Shown here: positions 45,382-56,844 of the stretch, in pieces
Numbering within the stretch: position 1 is the first letter of the stretch
How the letters are laid out: each line of letters opens with the position of its first letter
Source: Aquarana catesbeiana
Taxonomy: Eukaryota; Chordata; Amphibia; Anura; Ranidae
Assembly (NCBI RefSeq): GCF_042186555.1
Contig: NC_133334.1
Coordinates: 21,749,105 to 21,813,104, forward strand
Length of the DNA: 64,000 nt
Direction: 5' to 3'
Made by a program: the position numbers and the translations under genes
Notes under the pieces: generated by a model
The model's input: only the letters and a program-made list of their open reading frames with translations
Told to the model about the DNA's origin: nothing
The model's database searches: none

Positions 45382-45517
45382 CAGTGATGGCGAACCTTGG
45401 CACCCCAGATGTTTTGGAACTACATTTCCCATGATGCTCAACTATACTGCAGAGTGCATGAACATCATGGGAAATATAGTTCCAAAACATCTGGGGTGCC
45501 AAGGTTCGCCATCACTG
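45382..45517. mobile_element. 136-bp hAT-type MITE, copy 2, perfect 8-bp target duplication
   Basis: Same hairpin as 35314-35449 with ends CAGTGATGGCGAACC / GGTTCGCCATCACTG. GCCTAGGC is duplicated at 45374-45381 and 45518-45525. The ACTACATTTCCCATGATGC motif is present in the left arm, and the right arm has one change. Confidence 0.95.
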
Positions 45518-45854
45518 GCCTAGGCTCATAACATCATGCACAGCTCTCACTCTCGTGAGAGTTTGCCAGGAAGGGGGAGGGAGGGATGAGTCATAAGGGC
45601 CAATGAGAGCTGCAGAGCTGGAGGTGTGCCTCCTGTGTGTCTGTGTAAATCCAGGAAGTGAACAGGCAGCAGCTTCAGTTGCCCACAGTTAAAATGGCTG
45701 CAGCCAGACTCAGTGGAGGGAGATTTCTGCAGCATATTTTGGCAAGTACAGAATCACAGTATATATAAAATAATATGCAAAGTGGTTGGAGGGAAGCTTC
45801 AGAATGGCAAAGATGTTTTTATTACAAATTATGTGAGCAGACCGCAGTTCCTCT

Positions 45855-46564
45855 TTAAAGTGATTGTAAAGGCAAAAGGTTTTTTTATCTTAAAGTGGTT
45901 GTAAACCCTCCCTAGTGACTTTTAACTATAGGTAAGCCTAGAATAAGGCTTACCTATATATAGTGGAGATATCTCCTAAACAGGTAAGTGTCACATAATG
46001 GGCTAGTATGCGATGCATACTAGCCCATTATGCTTTTAATTTGCAGGCTCTGCAGGGAGCAAAAGAGGAAGTAAAACCCATCAGGGTTTACTTCCTCTTT
46101 AATGCATTCTATTCATTAAGGTAAAAAGCCTTCTGTGTGCAGCTCCCCCCCTCAGCCCCCCTAATACTTACCTGAGGTCCCTCTCTGTCCAGCGATGTCT
46201 ACGAGTTTCTCAACCGCCTGAGATTCTCCTTCCTAATTGGCTGAGACATAGCAATTTCGCCATTGGCTCCCGCTGCTGTCAATCAAAGTCAACCAGCCAA
46301 TCAGGGGAGAGAGAAGGCAGGACAGGGTTGGGGCTCTGTGTCTGAATGGACACGGAGAGCTGTGACTCAGCTTGCGTGCCCCCATAGCAAGCTGCTTGCT
46401 GTGGGGGGCACTGAACAGGAGGGGAGGGGGCCAGGATCACAGAAGAGGGACCCGAGAGAAGGAGAAACCAGGCTGCTCTATGCAAATCCACTGCAACAGA
46501 GCAGGTAAGTATAATATGTTTGTTATTTTTATAGGAAAAAAAAACGAGCCCTTACAATCACTTT
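45855..46564. repeat. TTTAAAGTGATTGTAA fold-back repeat with a nested relative
   Basis: Outer ends TTAAAGTGATTGTAAAGG and CCCTTACAATCACTTTA are inverted. The inner element 45890-46102 is bounded by TTAAAGTGGTTGTAAACC and GGTTTACTTCCTCTTTAA, so one TTAA element sits within another. Confidence 0.8.
45890..46102. repeat. 213-bp TTAAAGTGGTTG repeat (nested)
   Basis: TTAA at both ends with inverted sub-ends. It contains the palindrome TAGGTAAGCCTAGAATAAGG / CTTACCTA and the pair GCTAGTATGC / GCATACTAGC. Close copy at 61082-61299. Confidence 0.8.
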
Positions 46565-46975
46565 ATGGCCTCATGCATACTGGACGTTTTAACAGCTGCT
46601 GGTTTTTAGCTTTAGGCGTTTTTTTCTACAGCCAGAAAACTCCCCAGCATGTTATCCTATGTGTCCATGCACACATGGGCTTTTATCAGCAGTTTTTGAC
46701 AGGGGCGTATTCTGGCTGGAAAGAGGAGTTTTTCAGCTGTAAAAAACTCTCTAACTCCGAAACACGCTGAAAAAAGCTGAAGAACGCAGCAATTTGCCAT
46801 TTATGAGTGTTTTTGAACCCTAAGCTTTTGTGTGAGTATAGCTTTGCTGAAAAAAACGCAAACGCTAATGCAAAAACGCTGCAAAACTAAAAAAGAAACG
46901 GCAATTTTTTTTGATGTAGAGTTCTACAGCTAAAGCTACTGCCATTTTTGTAACATCCAGTGTGCATGAGGCCTA
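46562..46975. mobile_element. MITE with GGCCTCATGCATACTGG ends
   Basis: Inverted ends GGCCTCATGCATACTGGACG / CCAGTGTGCATGAGGCC. The interior has AAAAACGC / GCGTTTTT words in both orientations. Confidence 0.85.
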
Positions 46976-46983
46976 AACCATGA

Positions 46984-47249
46984 GGCTCGGTTCACACTGC
47001 CACGACCTGAAAGTTGCACGACTTATGGTGAGACTTTGCCAGGAAACTTCCTGGCGATTTGAGTACTACTTTAAGGCACAAGTCTGATAGAAGTCGCCTT
47101 GAAGTAGTACAGGAACCTTTTCTAAAGTCGCAGCAACTTCAGTAGTGTTAATTAAGACAGCTCTCATTGACAAGCATGGGATTTCACATGTAATGCGACT
47201 TGGGGTCTCACAAGTCGGATCCCAAGTCGCGGCAATGTAAACTGAACCT
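46984..47249. mobile_element. TTCACACT-type MITE, right end worn
   Basis: GGCTCGGTTCACACTGCC on the left; TGTAAACTGAACC on the right. Same interior words as 16595-16860 (CTTGGGGTCTCACAAGTCGG). Confidence 0.75.
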
Positions 47250-47469
47250 TAATATGACATTCATGTTTTCCCTGATCCTGGAGGTTTCTACCTCAGCGGA
47301 TTCCCTTGTTCATGTGAACAGAACATGAAATCTTAACATGAAAACCTGACATACAGTAGGTTCTGGCCCTCCGCTCCACTTCACTCTATCCAAAAATAAA
47401 ATTAGTTGAACATTAGAGCTTCTCCTACATAAATAGCCGGGCTGGATATGGTCATGGGAGGCGTCTGAT

Positions 47470-48790
47470 CGTCTGATCTTCTTTATGCTCCTGGCTGCAA
47501 AACTTTCTATAGCCCGTTCATGGAAAAAGACTTCGATGTGTATCTCACTATATAGACAAAAAGGTGTCTTGGATAATGCTCAATGAACAAATTGCTGGTG
47601 TGGTCAATGATACTACAAAGCGATTTGGGGATCTGAACAAGTTCTGTTCTCCCCCCTGGGAGCTTTGCTTCTTGTTTTCCTCTCTGGGTTTCTCTCCCTA
47701 CTATTTTCTATTTCCCCTTCTTTTTTCTTTATTCTTTCTGTCACGTCTGAGGTTCCTCCTGCTGGGGACTTCTCTTTTATAATGGTTATAGCTGGTAATC
47801 ATGGCTCCTTTTTTTGTGTGTGCATTTTGCATAGTGAATTGAGAAGTTTCTCCATGTAGTCCTTGAGGTAAGTTGTGTAACTATTTTTTCTAGATGCAGG
47901 GCCGTCTTTAATATTGATTGGACCCTGGGCAAATGGTTTCTTGGGCCCCCCCATACAATTTCGCTCTCCACCTGCTCTGAGACATACAATAAATAGCAGC
48001 TAGACTTAAAATCAGTTTACTGTATCAGATCAGGCATCGATTGCGATTGGTTGCCAGAGGTTACAGTGTATCATTACCGCTTACTGACTGGTTGCTAGAG
48101 GTTACAGCACACATTACAGCTCACTGATTAGTTGCTAGATGTTACAGCACATGATTTCTGCTTGTTGACTGGTTGCTAGAGATTACTGTACAGTAATACT
48201 GCTCACTGATTGGTTGCTAGAGGTTACAGCACATCATCTCCTCACTGCAGGGGGCATGATATACATATGAATGCCCCCTTATTTACATATCTATGCCGCC
48301 GGATGCAGCTATTTACATATGAATGCTGGTTATTTACATGTAAACACAGGGTCTACAGGTGAGTCATCTGTACACAACAATAGGGCAGAGCTGGGCAGTA
48401 TTAGTAGCAGCACTTTACACTGAGAGGGACTAAAACTTCAAGGGACAAGGGAATTTAAACTGGGGTAGCTGGCAAGTATGAGGCAGCTGCTTTGGGCCCC
48501 ACAACAATGACAGGGCCCAGGGCAGCTGCCCCTTTTGTCCTGCCTTAAAGACGGCCCTGTCTAGATGCTCTGTCCTGCTTACCATCGTGACGGACATGGC
48601 GCGAGGCTACTTAGCTTAACAATGTTAATTTTGATTTTCTCCATCTTTAACAATCGTTCTAATTTTGGAAAGATGTTTGTCATTTACTGTATTTGTAAAG
48701 CCTGTGCCAGAGTTCTGGCTGTTGTAACGCTAACAAAATTTTCTTTTTGCCTGAGTTCAAAATTTCAATAAAAATGATTGAAAGAAAAAA
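47470..48790 (+). pseudogene. 3' end of a second, unrelated L1-type LINE (5' truncated)
   Basis: The first part reads like an L1 ORF2 C terminus in shifted frames (LLAAKLSIARSWKKT, then WIMLNEQIAGVVNDTTKRF). A long non-coding 3' UTR follows and ends CAATAAAAATGATTGAAAG plus an A-run near 48790. It is interrupted by the hAT element at 47897-48559. The sequence does not resemble the L1 at 82-7234 at the C terminus. Confidence 0.75.
47897..48559. mobile_element. 663-bp non-autonomous hAT element, perfect 8-bp target duplication
   Basis: Ends CAGGGCCGTCTTTAA / TTAAAGACGGCCCTG (15 bp inverted). TCTAGATG is duplicated at 47889-47896 and 48560-48567. The interior has a ~55-bp direct repeat built on TTGGTTGCTAGAGGTTACAGCAC, about four copies (48045-48235). 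Partial relatives are at 50060 and 52495. Confidence 0.96.
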
Positions 48791-48827
48791 AAAGTACTAT
48801 AAAAACAAATTAGCTTATTCTTGTAGT

Positions 48828-48880
48828 CCTGATGAAGGTGGAGTGCTGTTGCCCTCAAAATGCGTTGGATGTTTTTATAT
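48828..48880 (-). repeat. Reverse-strand CGCATTTTG...CTTCATCAGGA module
   Basis: AGTCCTGATGAAGGTGGAG then CTCAAAATGCGTTGGATG: the same two-part module as at 17741, inverted. Confidence 0.5.
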
Positions 48881-48904
48881 GATTTTTTTTTTTTCTATCA
48901 ACAA

Positions 48905-49524
48905 TTAAAGAGGAAGTAAACCCCGGATTTTATTTCTTTTTATTTACATATTATCAATCAACAATATATATAGATGCCTTCCATATTAAAACGTCATTAA
49001 AACAAGTTTGGGATATACCTTTTTTTTGCTTTTAAAAAATAGATCTTCTCCTGGGAATCGGCTACGCCATCTTTACTCCTGATTTCTGGCTCTTGTGTAG
49101 GCATAATTTCCGCCCTTCCTATCTTTCCCTGGCTAAATCTCGCGCATGCGTGATTGCGCAATCGCGTGTGCTCTTATGACGTTTATGTGATACTCTGGTT
49201 CACTCCCCTTGTGTGATGTCTTATACAGTCAGAAGGGGAGAACCGGGAAGGTGTGGAGGAGGGCACACTATCGCGAGGCTTCCTCTGTGCCGTTCTAAGT
49301 GGAAGGAATTAACCTGGCATGCAGGGGCTATTGAAACGGCACACACAGTGTGCCGTTAACGGAACTACGGACTGCGCATGCGTCAGTGACATCATTTAAG
49401 ATTGCAGGATGGATTATGAAAAGACTGTAACGGTAAGTGAAATTTCACAAGCAGCAATCAGCAGGCTTATCACTGTAGATTGGAATGAGCTAAAGTGTAA
49501 GTGGAGGGTTTACAACCACTTTAA
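48905..49524. repeat. TTAAAGAGGAAGTAAACC / GGTTTACAACCACTTTAA repeat
   Basis: TTAA at both ends. Ends are those of the 45890 and 61082 family in the other orientation. Middle is CpG-rich (CTCGCGCATGCGTGATTGCG). Confidence 0.78.
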
Positions 49525-49760
49525 GATTTTCTTGGACTCGTTTATCAGAATTTGGTCTGGTGCTCCTTTATTATGGGTTGAGCTACTGTTGGGTGTCCAT
49601 CGAGGGAAAGCCTTGCTGTGTGGGAGCCGCTTCACCAGAGCTATCAAGCTTGTTTAAAGTTTTCCTTTATCTGACAGCAAGTGCAAGCCTAAAAATTACC
49701 AGCGCCTCTTTGAGTATATTATTCTGGATTTTTTAAATGTAAGCGCTTAAACTTGATTTA

Positions 49761-50026
49761 GGCTAGGTTCACACTGCTGCGATCCAACCTTGATCCGATT
49801 TTTCAGTGCGATTTTGTAAGGTTACCTGAATGTGTTTTTCATATTCTATAGGGCAAAAATCGCGCTGGAATTTCACCGAAAGTAGTACAGGAACCTTTTC
49901 CAAAATTGGCGCAGTTCATGTGCATTGTTGTGAAGGGGCACCATTAAAAACAATGTAATTTATATTATCATGCATCGTCTGTATGACTCAAACTGCATCT
50001 GAAATTGCACTAGTGTGAACGGAGCC
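49761..50026. mobile_element. 266-bp TTCACACT-type MITE
   Basis: Ends GGCTAGGTTCACACTGC / AGTGTGAACGGAGCC. Flanks TTA and TTG, compatible with a TTA duplication with one change. Confidence 0.82.
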
Positions 50027-50059
50027 TTGGTATCGGCTTTTAGTAACTCCCTGTACAGC

Positions 50060-50145
50060 CAGGGCCGTCTTTACCATTGGGCAAAAGGGGCAGCTGCCCA
50101 GGGCCTAGTCATTGCTGTGGGGCCCTAAGCAGCTGCCATCGGTTT
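50060..50145 (+). mobile_element. Fragment of the CAGGGCCGTCTTT hAT family
   Basis: Starts CAGGGCCGTCTTTACCATTG and continues GGGGCAGCTGCCCAGGGCC, matching the inner right part of 47897-48559 in reverse. No second end found. Confidence 0.65.
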
Positions 50146-50307
50146 GTGTGGAGGGAGACTGTCATGACATTAGGAAGCTCAGCGGCACATATCTAGTGCT
50201 GCACACAGTGAGTAGGAGGTGCCTGGAAAGTTTTGACAGGCGGAAAGCAAAACGTCAGTGTATGCGAGGAGGAGAGCTGTCAGCACCGAGTTAAGTAGCG
50301 TCTTGCC

Positions 50308-50909
50308 GACATGTGTAGCTCTGTATTAGTGGAGGAATGGATGGCTGTCAGAAACCCTGATGTTGAGTTGGAGCAGGGATGGCTTGCCAGGAAGATCGGG
50401 TAAGGCTCTCATACTCAATACACCCAGTGGCCAGATGGGGAGGGATCGAGGGGAGTCCCAATGCTCCAAAGTGTGGAATCCAAGTACAAAGAGAGCGATC
50501 TCTGGTCCCGATGGTCAGGGGAGGAAGACAGAGCGAATCAGTCTGGAACGGAGTGACATGAACAAGTGGGAAGCTTACTTCTGGGAACTGAAAAGCAGTG
50601 ATGATCACAGGCAGACAAAGGGCGGTCAGAGGACCGCAAAACAATAGGAGACAAATGTAGGACTAAATGTTTTGGCAATCTCCCCTTCGTCAGGTCACAT
50701 GACCATCGGGACCGAAGAGCGATCTCTTCGGGCTTGGATTCCACACTTTGGAGCATTGGGACTCCTCTCGATTCCTCCCCATCTGGCCACTGGGTGTATT
50801 GAGGGTGAGAGCCTTACCCAATCTTCCTGGCAAGCCTGCTCCAACTCAGCATCAGGGATTCTGAAAGCCATCCATTCCTCCACTAATTCAGAGCTACACA
50901 TGTCAGCCT
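50308..50909. mobile_element. 602-bp fold-back element with ~210-bp arms
   Basis: Left arm 50308-50516 and right arm 50697-50909 are inverted copies, from the outer GACATGTGTAGCTCTG / CAGAGCTACACATGTC inwards through GGAGCATTGGGACTCC to the CGGGACC region. Estimated identity is around 90%, with small indels. The 180-bp loop is not duplicated. No transposase; long arms mean the ORFs there are mirror images. Confidence 0.88.
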
Positions 50910-51384
50910 TGAGTTTTTGTGTTATCCAGGCATCTTTCATTTGACTAATTATTTGTGACTATCAATGGATACAAGTGTTATTCAAGTTATACTTTTTTAT
51001 TTTATCACAATATTGGGTTATTAATTTACTGGATCAGTGCTCCTTGTTTTGAATTTTATTTTTGTTGTAAGAGTGAGCCCGTTTGGTGAAGCTTGCCGTA
51101 GCTTGGCTTTGCCGCCTCTCAGCCATTCAGCATTCAGCACTATACTGTAACCCACCCCCTTCATCAGCCGGGCCACATATGACTCAGAAGAGGCAGGCTG
51201 GATGAGAATGGGCGGGAGTCAGGACTGTGCATTGCTGAAAGCTATAGTTTTAAAATTTTTAGTTGCTCCTGGGAGTTGTTGCAGAGTCAGTTTCATATGT
51301 CCAAATGTTTTACATACAAGGGACAGTTTCAATATATGGAGATGAAGGTGCCTTCAGATTGATGACATATATAGTATATGTTTG

Positions 51385-51740
51385 ATTATCTCCTGTAGTA
51401 CATCCGCAGTCTCTGATTATCTCCTGTAGTACATCCGCAGTCTCTGATTGTCTCGTGTAGTACATCTGCAGTCTCTGGTTGTCTCCTGTAGTATATCTGC
51501 AGTCTCTGGTTGTCTCCTGTAGTACATCTGCAGTCTCTGGTTGTCTCCTGTAGTACATCTGCAGTCTCTGGTTGTCTCCTGTAGTATATCTGCAGTCTCT
51601 GGTTGTCTCCTGTAGTACATCCGCAGTCTCTGTCTCCTGTAGTACATTCGCATTCTCTGGTTGTCTCCTTTAGTACATCCGCAGTCTCTGATTGTCTCTT
51701 GTAGTACATTTGCAGTCTCTAACCATCTCTTGTAGTATGT
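51385..51740 (-). repeat. 31-bp minisatellite
   Basis: About 11 copies of a 31-bp unit (GTCTCCTGTAGTACATCTGC plus AGTCTCTGGTT). All minus-strand frames are open, giving a rotating three-phrase peptide (MYYRRQP, ETADVLQ, RDCRCTTG) without biological meaning. Confidence 0.95.
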
Positions 51741-51943
51741 CTGCCACTAAATAATATGCACAACCCTTTGGTGTGTCAGGGGCTGCAGTTGAGACCCCCA
51801 GAATCTCATCAGTTAACCATACTGTAGTAGAAAAGCTATACTGTATGTCCAAAAATTAAATGGAGTATATGAGTGTCAGATCAAGACCTTTGTGACATAA
51901 AGTGGCCATTTCACATGTACTGCAGTCCCTTCTGCCCCTCTAT

Positions 51944-52350
51944 AGCCTCGTACACACGAGCGGAATGTCCGACAGAAAAAGTCCAACGGAAGCTTTTCAT
52001 CGTATATTCCGATCATGTGTGTGCCTCATCTGACTTTTTTTTCGAAAATTCTGACGGACCTAGAAATGGAACATGTTCTAAATATTTCCAACGGAACCAA
52101 TTCCTATCGGGTTCCGACGGACCAAAACCGACGCATGCTCTGAATCAAGTACGAGACGGAAGCTATTGGCTACTGGCTATTGAACTTCCTTTTTCTAGTC
52201 CCGCCGTAAGTGTTGTACATCACCGCGTTCTTGACGGTCGGACTTTGGTCAGACTTTGGGTTGACCTTGTGTAGGCAAGACCGCTTGAGTTCCGTCGGAG
52301 AAACCTTCGGAGTTTATTCTGACGGCAAAACCGGTCGTGTGAACGTGGCA
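51944..52350. mobile_element. MITE related to the GTACACACGG Harbinger-like family
   Basis: Ends GCCTCGTACACACGAGCGGA / CCGGTCGTGTGAACGTGGC, imperfect. Interior words (TCCGACGGA, GACGGACC) occur in both orientations as in 22871-23303. Confidence 0.78.
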
Positions 52351-52494
52351 TAAAAGGTGATCCACGGTGGATCGCTTTGCAGAGGCAGTTTGCAGGCATT
52401 CAGGAGGAGATACTGCATTTGGCTTGTGGTTGGGGTGACTGACTTCAATGGGCAAGTTTGATAGGTGACACCGCCTATGAAACTTGACATGTCT

Positions 52495-52549
52495 TGGGGG
52501 CCCAAGAAAATGTTTGCCCAGGGTCCAATCAATATTAAAGATGGGCCTG
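52495..52549 (-). mobile_element. Fragment of the CAGGGCCGTCTTT hAT family
   Basis: Reverse complement reads CAGGCCCATCTTTAATATTG then GATTGGACCCTGGGCAAA, matching the left end of 47897-48559. Confidence 0.7.
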
Positions 52550-53878
52550 TGTACAGCGACATCCAGAGGGTAGCCAATCGAGCTAAAAGGAAATACGCTG
52601 ACAGAAAGAGCAAACCTCATCAGTGTCCTCCTGTTCCTTCACTGTCCAATCACAGTCTAGTGGTGGGAGATGGCTTGGAATGATTGCTTACTGCAGTAGA
52701 GAAAAGTCAAGGGCAGCAACCAGGATCTGCTGTCTGGTTGAGCTGTACAAACATCAGGACTGGACAGACAGAAATGCAAAAACTTTGACAGGTAAAACAA
52801 CTCCTATATTTGTCTCAACTGATTTGCCTGAGGTAAAGCTTTTAAAAAATACCAAAATAAATGTCTTGACATTCATCTATGCTCTTCCCTGAGGTCATCT
52901 TCCAGGCACAGTGGATGATGACAAAATTGACACGGTAGGTTAAGCAGCTGGTTGTCCTTGGTTTATTACCGTACATAACAAGTTCTGTTGGTCGATTGGT
53001 CTTCTGAAGCCATATTCTGTTTGTAAAATACACCATTACTAAATATAATGGATACTCTCTAAACAGAGACAAGCCAGAAGAGTGTCCATATTGCATTGGC
53101 CATGTAACATGTTCCAGCATCTGCAGCCTCTCCCCCGCATCCTCTCCCTCCCTTTGAGAGTGGGCAGGGGATCTTCTCCCTGCACCCGCTGTCACAATTT
53201 AAAAATAATGCCCCATGCAGGGCCACATTTCACATTTAAAGAAGTATTGTCAGCCATTGTGGATGAAAATCTGTAAGGTGAAATTACACTGGACCCTCTC
53301 CCCATCCCCCCCCCCCCCCCCCCCGCTGTACCTGAAGCCCTGAAGCCGTCGGTCACCAGCTAGGAGACATCAGGTCGCCGCTTCACCTGCCTGGGTATGT
53401 GAAATCCCCTGTGGCTTAATCTCCTAAACGTACCTCGTAAAGGTACATATAGGAGACATTGTCACATGGACGGCGCCAACCAATCAGACCCCGCTTAGAC
53501 CGTCCTGGCAGCAACTGAAATAAATCTTGTGAGAACTTGAGGAAAGTCAGTTTTGCTGTTTGTTCTGTAGTCAGTTTTGCTGTTTGTTCTAGCATTTCTT
53601 TGGGATGTGGGAGGAAACCAGAGTACCCTGAGGAAACCCACACAGGCACAGTTTTAGGCACCGGTTAATGTAAGAGGTTTAATATGGCTAAATAAATGTG
53701 GACACTACACTATAAAAGCTCTTGTTTTATGAGGGTTGGACGACTTCAGTCAAATTTGAAAAATAGGAAAGGAATCACACAAGGTTATTTACAACAGACG
53801 AGTGACAATGGAGTGTGTTTAGACCTTCTAATTACTTAGAGGTTTTCAAAAGTGTCCACAATTTTGCCACCACTATTT
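52550..53878. other. Gene-free interval
   Basis: Nothing coding is recognised. A C-run lies near 53308-53326, and a short direct duplication (CAGTTTTGCTGTTTGTTCT, twice) is at 53549-53590. Confidence 0.4.
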
Positions 53879-55500
53879 ACAGTTAGTTCCATATTTATTT
53901 GGACACAGGCACAATTTTCATACTTTTGGCTCTGTAATGAATTTGAAGTGCAGACTTTCATATTTAATTCAAGGAGTTGAACAAAAATATCAAGTACAAA
54001 TTTTAGAAACTGCAACCATTTTTTATACACAGTCCCCCCATTTTTTTGCAGGGGCTCAGATGTAATTGGACAAATGAATATAATCATAAATAAAATGTAC
54101 ATTTTTAATATGTTTTGGAGAATCCTTTACTGGCAGTGACTGCCTGAAGTCTGGAACCCATGGACATTACCAAAGACTGGGTTTCCTCCTTTCTGATGCT
54201 TTGCCAGGCTCTAACTGCAGCTGTCTTCACTTGTTCTTTGTTTGTGGGTCTTTCTGCCTTTAAAATTTGCCTTTAGCAAGTGAAATGCATGCTCAATTGG
54301 GTTGAGAGCAGGTAATTGACTTGGCCATTGCGGAATACTCAACTTCTTTTCCTTCAAAAGCTCCTGGGTTGCTTTTGCGGTGTGTTTTGGATAATTGTCC
54401 TTCTGTACTGTGAAGCGCCGTCCAATCAACTTTGCTGCATTTGGCAGAATCTGGGCTGACAGGATATCTCTAAACACTGCAGAATTCATCTGGCTGCTTC
54501 TGTGTATTGTCACATCATCAATAAACACCAATGACCCAGTGCCACTGGAACCCATGCATGCCCTTGTCATCACACTGCAAGCTCCACCATGTGACCACAG
54601 ATGACGTTGTATCCTTTGGATTATGAGCTGTTCCAAGCCTTCTCCACACTTTTTTCTTCCCGTCATTCTGGTACAGATAAATTTTAGTTTCACCCGTCCA
54701 AAGAATGCTTTTCCATAACTGGTCTGGCCTTTTTAGATTTTTTTTTTTTTTTGGCAAAGTCTAATCTGGCTTTTCTATTCTTCAGGCTTATGAATTATTT
54801 GCATGATTTGAGTGATTTGCACCTTGTGGTGAACCCTCTGTATTTCCTCTTGTGAAGTCTTCTCTTGATTGTAGACTTTGGCAATGATATGCCCACCACC
54901 TGGAGAGTGTCCTTCACTTGTCTGGATGTTGTGAATGGATTTTTCTTTACCATAGAGAGGATTCTGCGATCATCCACCACTGGACATCCAGGCCTTTTTA
55001 TGTTGCTGAGCTCACCGATGCGTTCTTCTTTCCTCAGAATGTACCAAACTGTTGATTTGGCCACTTCTAATGTTGCTGCTATCTCTCTGAAGTTTTTTTC
55101 AGCCTTACAATGCCCTTTTTCACATGCATGGACAGCTCCTTTAAACGCATGATGTAGGTTCACAGCAATAGATTGCAAATGCAAATACCACACTTAGAAT
55201 CATCTCCAGACCTTTTACCTGCTTAATTGATGAAGAAATAACGAAGGAGTAGCCCACACCTGGCCATGAAACAGCTTTTGATTCAATTGTCCAATTACTT
55301 TCGGTCCCCTAAAAAAGGGGGATGGCTATTCGTAAGAGCTGTAATTCCTAAACCCTTCCTCCGATTTGGATGTACTTACCCTCAAATTAAACCAGAGAGT
55401 GTGCACTTTCAGCCCATATCCATTATATAACTATAACTTTAATATGTTTTCGTAAACACTTGAAAAAAAACAAATCCAAATATATAGGGACCTGACTGTA
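53879..55500 (-). mobile_element. Tc1-like DNA transposon, copy 4
   Basis: Ends ACAGTTAGTTCCATATTTATTTGG and CAAATATATAGGGACCTGACTGT are imperfect inverted repeats, with inner copies ATTTGGATGTACTTACCC (55365). About 1.62 kb; a fourth Tc1 family, distinct from copies 1-3. Confidence 0.92.
54105..55150 (-). pseudogene. Tc1 transposase, inactive (first catalytic Asp changed, frameshifts)
   Basis: Start MRLKELS at 55150, shifting early into KNFREIAATLEVAKSTVWYI (helix-turn-helix), then RPGCPVVDDRRILSMVKKNP and LPKSTIKRRLHK. The frame breaks near 54800, at the A-run near 54745, around 54650 and near 54240. The usual LWTDETKI reads LWTGETKI, so the first catalytic Asp is Gly. KDNYPKHT keeps the second Asp, and LNPIEHAF keeps the Glu. 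Confidence 0.9.
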
Positions 55501-56840
55501 TATTAAGAGTTCTGCATAAATTGATGGCCCTATATAAGTACCTGTAATAAATAAATAGAACCAGCATCGTACACACTATAAACCGTATACTATATGAACG
55601 AAAAGAAGAAGGAGACTTAGGTGTAGGATTTATTTAAAAGTTTTTATAAAATGTAAAACCATTATAAATGCACATGTACAAGGTATCGAAAAGCACATCA
55701 ATAAGTCTCCAGCAGGTGGTGACCTCCCAGGTGGTCAGTGGTGAGCAAATCCATCAGAGTGGATGTGATGGAAGGTGCTTGGAATGCTCACTAGGTCGAG
55801 CCAAGAGAAGCAGCAGACTGTGTATGTATATCACATGAATGAAAACCACTGTGGACAGCAAGGAAGTGTTGCAGGCCAACCAGACGTCCGTGATGATGTC
55901 ATATGAGATATAAATGGGCATGGTTATGCGCTTTGGAGCACGGCCTCCTTTGGCAAACCCTGCACCACAGGGTACATTTAGGGCGTTAATGCCCCTTGCA
56001 AATTTTTCAGCACATATACAAAGACTCTGGTGTCCATCTTTCACCTGCCACTCAGTACGCTGTTAGTCTGTCATCCGTGTAGTACATATTGATATCACGC
56101 TCGCTCAACACACTTCGCAGTAACGGCTTTCTCAAGAACTATGAAATCACGGCCTCTTTATGGTTGAAAGTTTGACCCTGGGTCATGCTGTGCATCATGT
56201 GACCCACAGAAATGGGAATCCTGAATTTGGTATAATCATGTCCTCTTTCAGGGGAACAAAGACAATTATATTTGAAATCTAAAAAAAAAAAAAAATGATT
56301 TCAAGAATTACTTAATGGTTCATTAAAGTAATTTACAAATGGATTATGAGCGTTTGAAGCACTGAGCTAATGTCAATTCCATCTCTAGGCACCGAGCACA
56401 AATCTGCTGAGGTATGATTTCTGACATAAATTAGTCACGTACGAGGCCTCAGGGGCCGCAGCTCTTAATTGGTAGTATCTTTGTGGAAATGGAGGCGTTG
56501 TACTGTCAGACCTGAAGGAACTAGTGTAAGCGATACTATCGATCTAATAATACACATGTCAGATTATTTCTCTACTGACAAGCTTTCTGTTTAATGCCTG
56601 TCAAATGGTGTTCTTTGAGGTTGTGCTAGAGCAGGACAGAGGAGGTGCTACAAGTGATTATAAAAACAAAAGGACTGGGTTTGGAATCTCTGAATTATTG
56701 TTATACAAGCTTGTCATAAATTTGTGGATTGAGAGGGAGCTTATTTACCTACATTTTTTAAAGATTAAAGTATGTAAGTACTTTAGGACAGAAAGAGCCT
56801 TTTCATAAATAATAATAGGATTGCCCAGAGAGCTGTGTTG
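55501..56840. other. Gene-free interval with repeat pieces
   Basis: A LINE-tail-like piece (GATGGCCCTATATAAGTACC) is at 55522 and a TATGCGCTTTGGAGCAC/GGCCTCCTTTGGCA module at 55926-55958. Otherwise nothing is recognised. Confidence 0.4.
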
Positions 56841-56844
56841 GGCT

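Noticed and set aside
46263..46770. ORFs of 81 and 132 aa
   Set aside because: They lie within the TTAAAG fold-back repeat and adjoining MITE.
50348..50944. Matching ORFs on both strands (81-98 aa)
   Set aside because: Mirror images created by the long inverted arms of the fold-back element.
52249..52620. 123- and 99-aa minus-strand ORFs
   Set aside because: They span the end of a MITE and a hAT fragment; no protein features.
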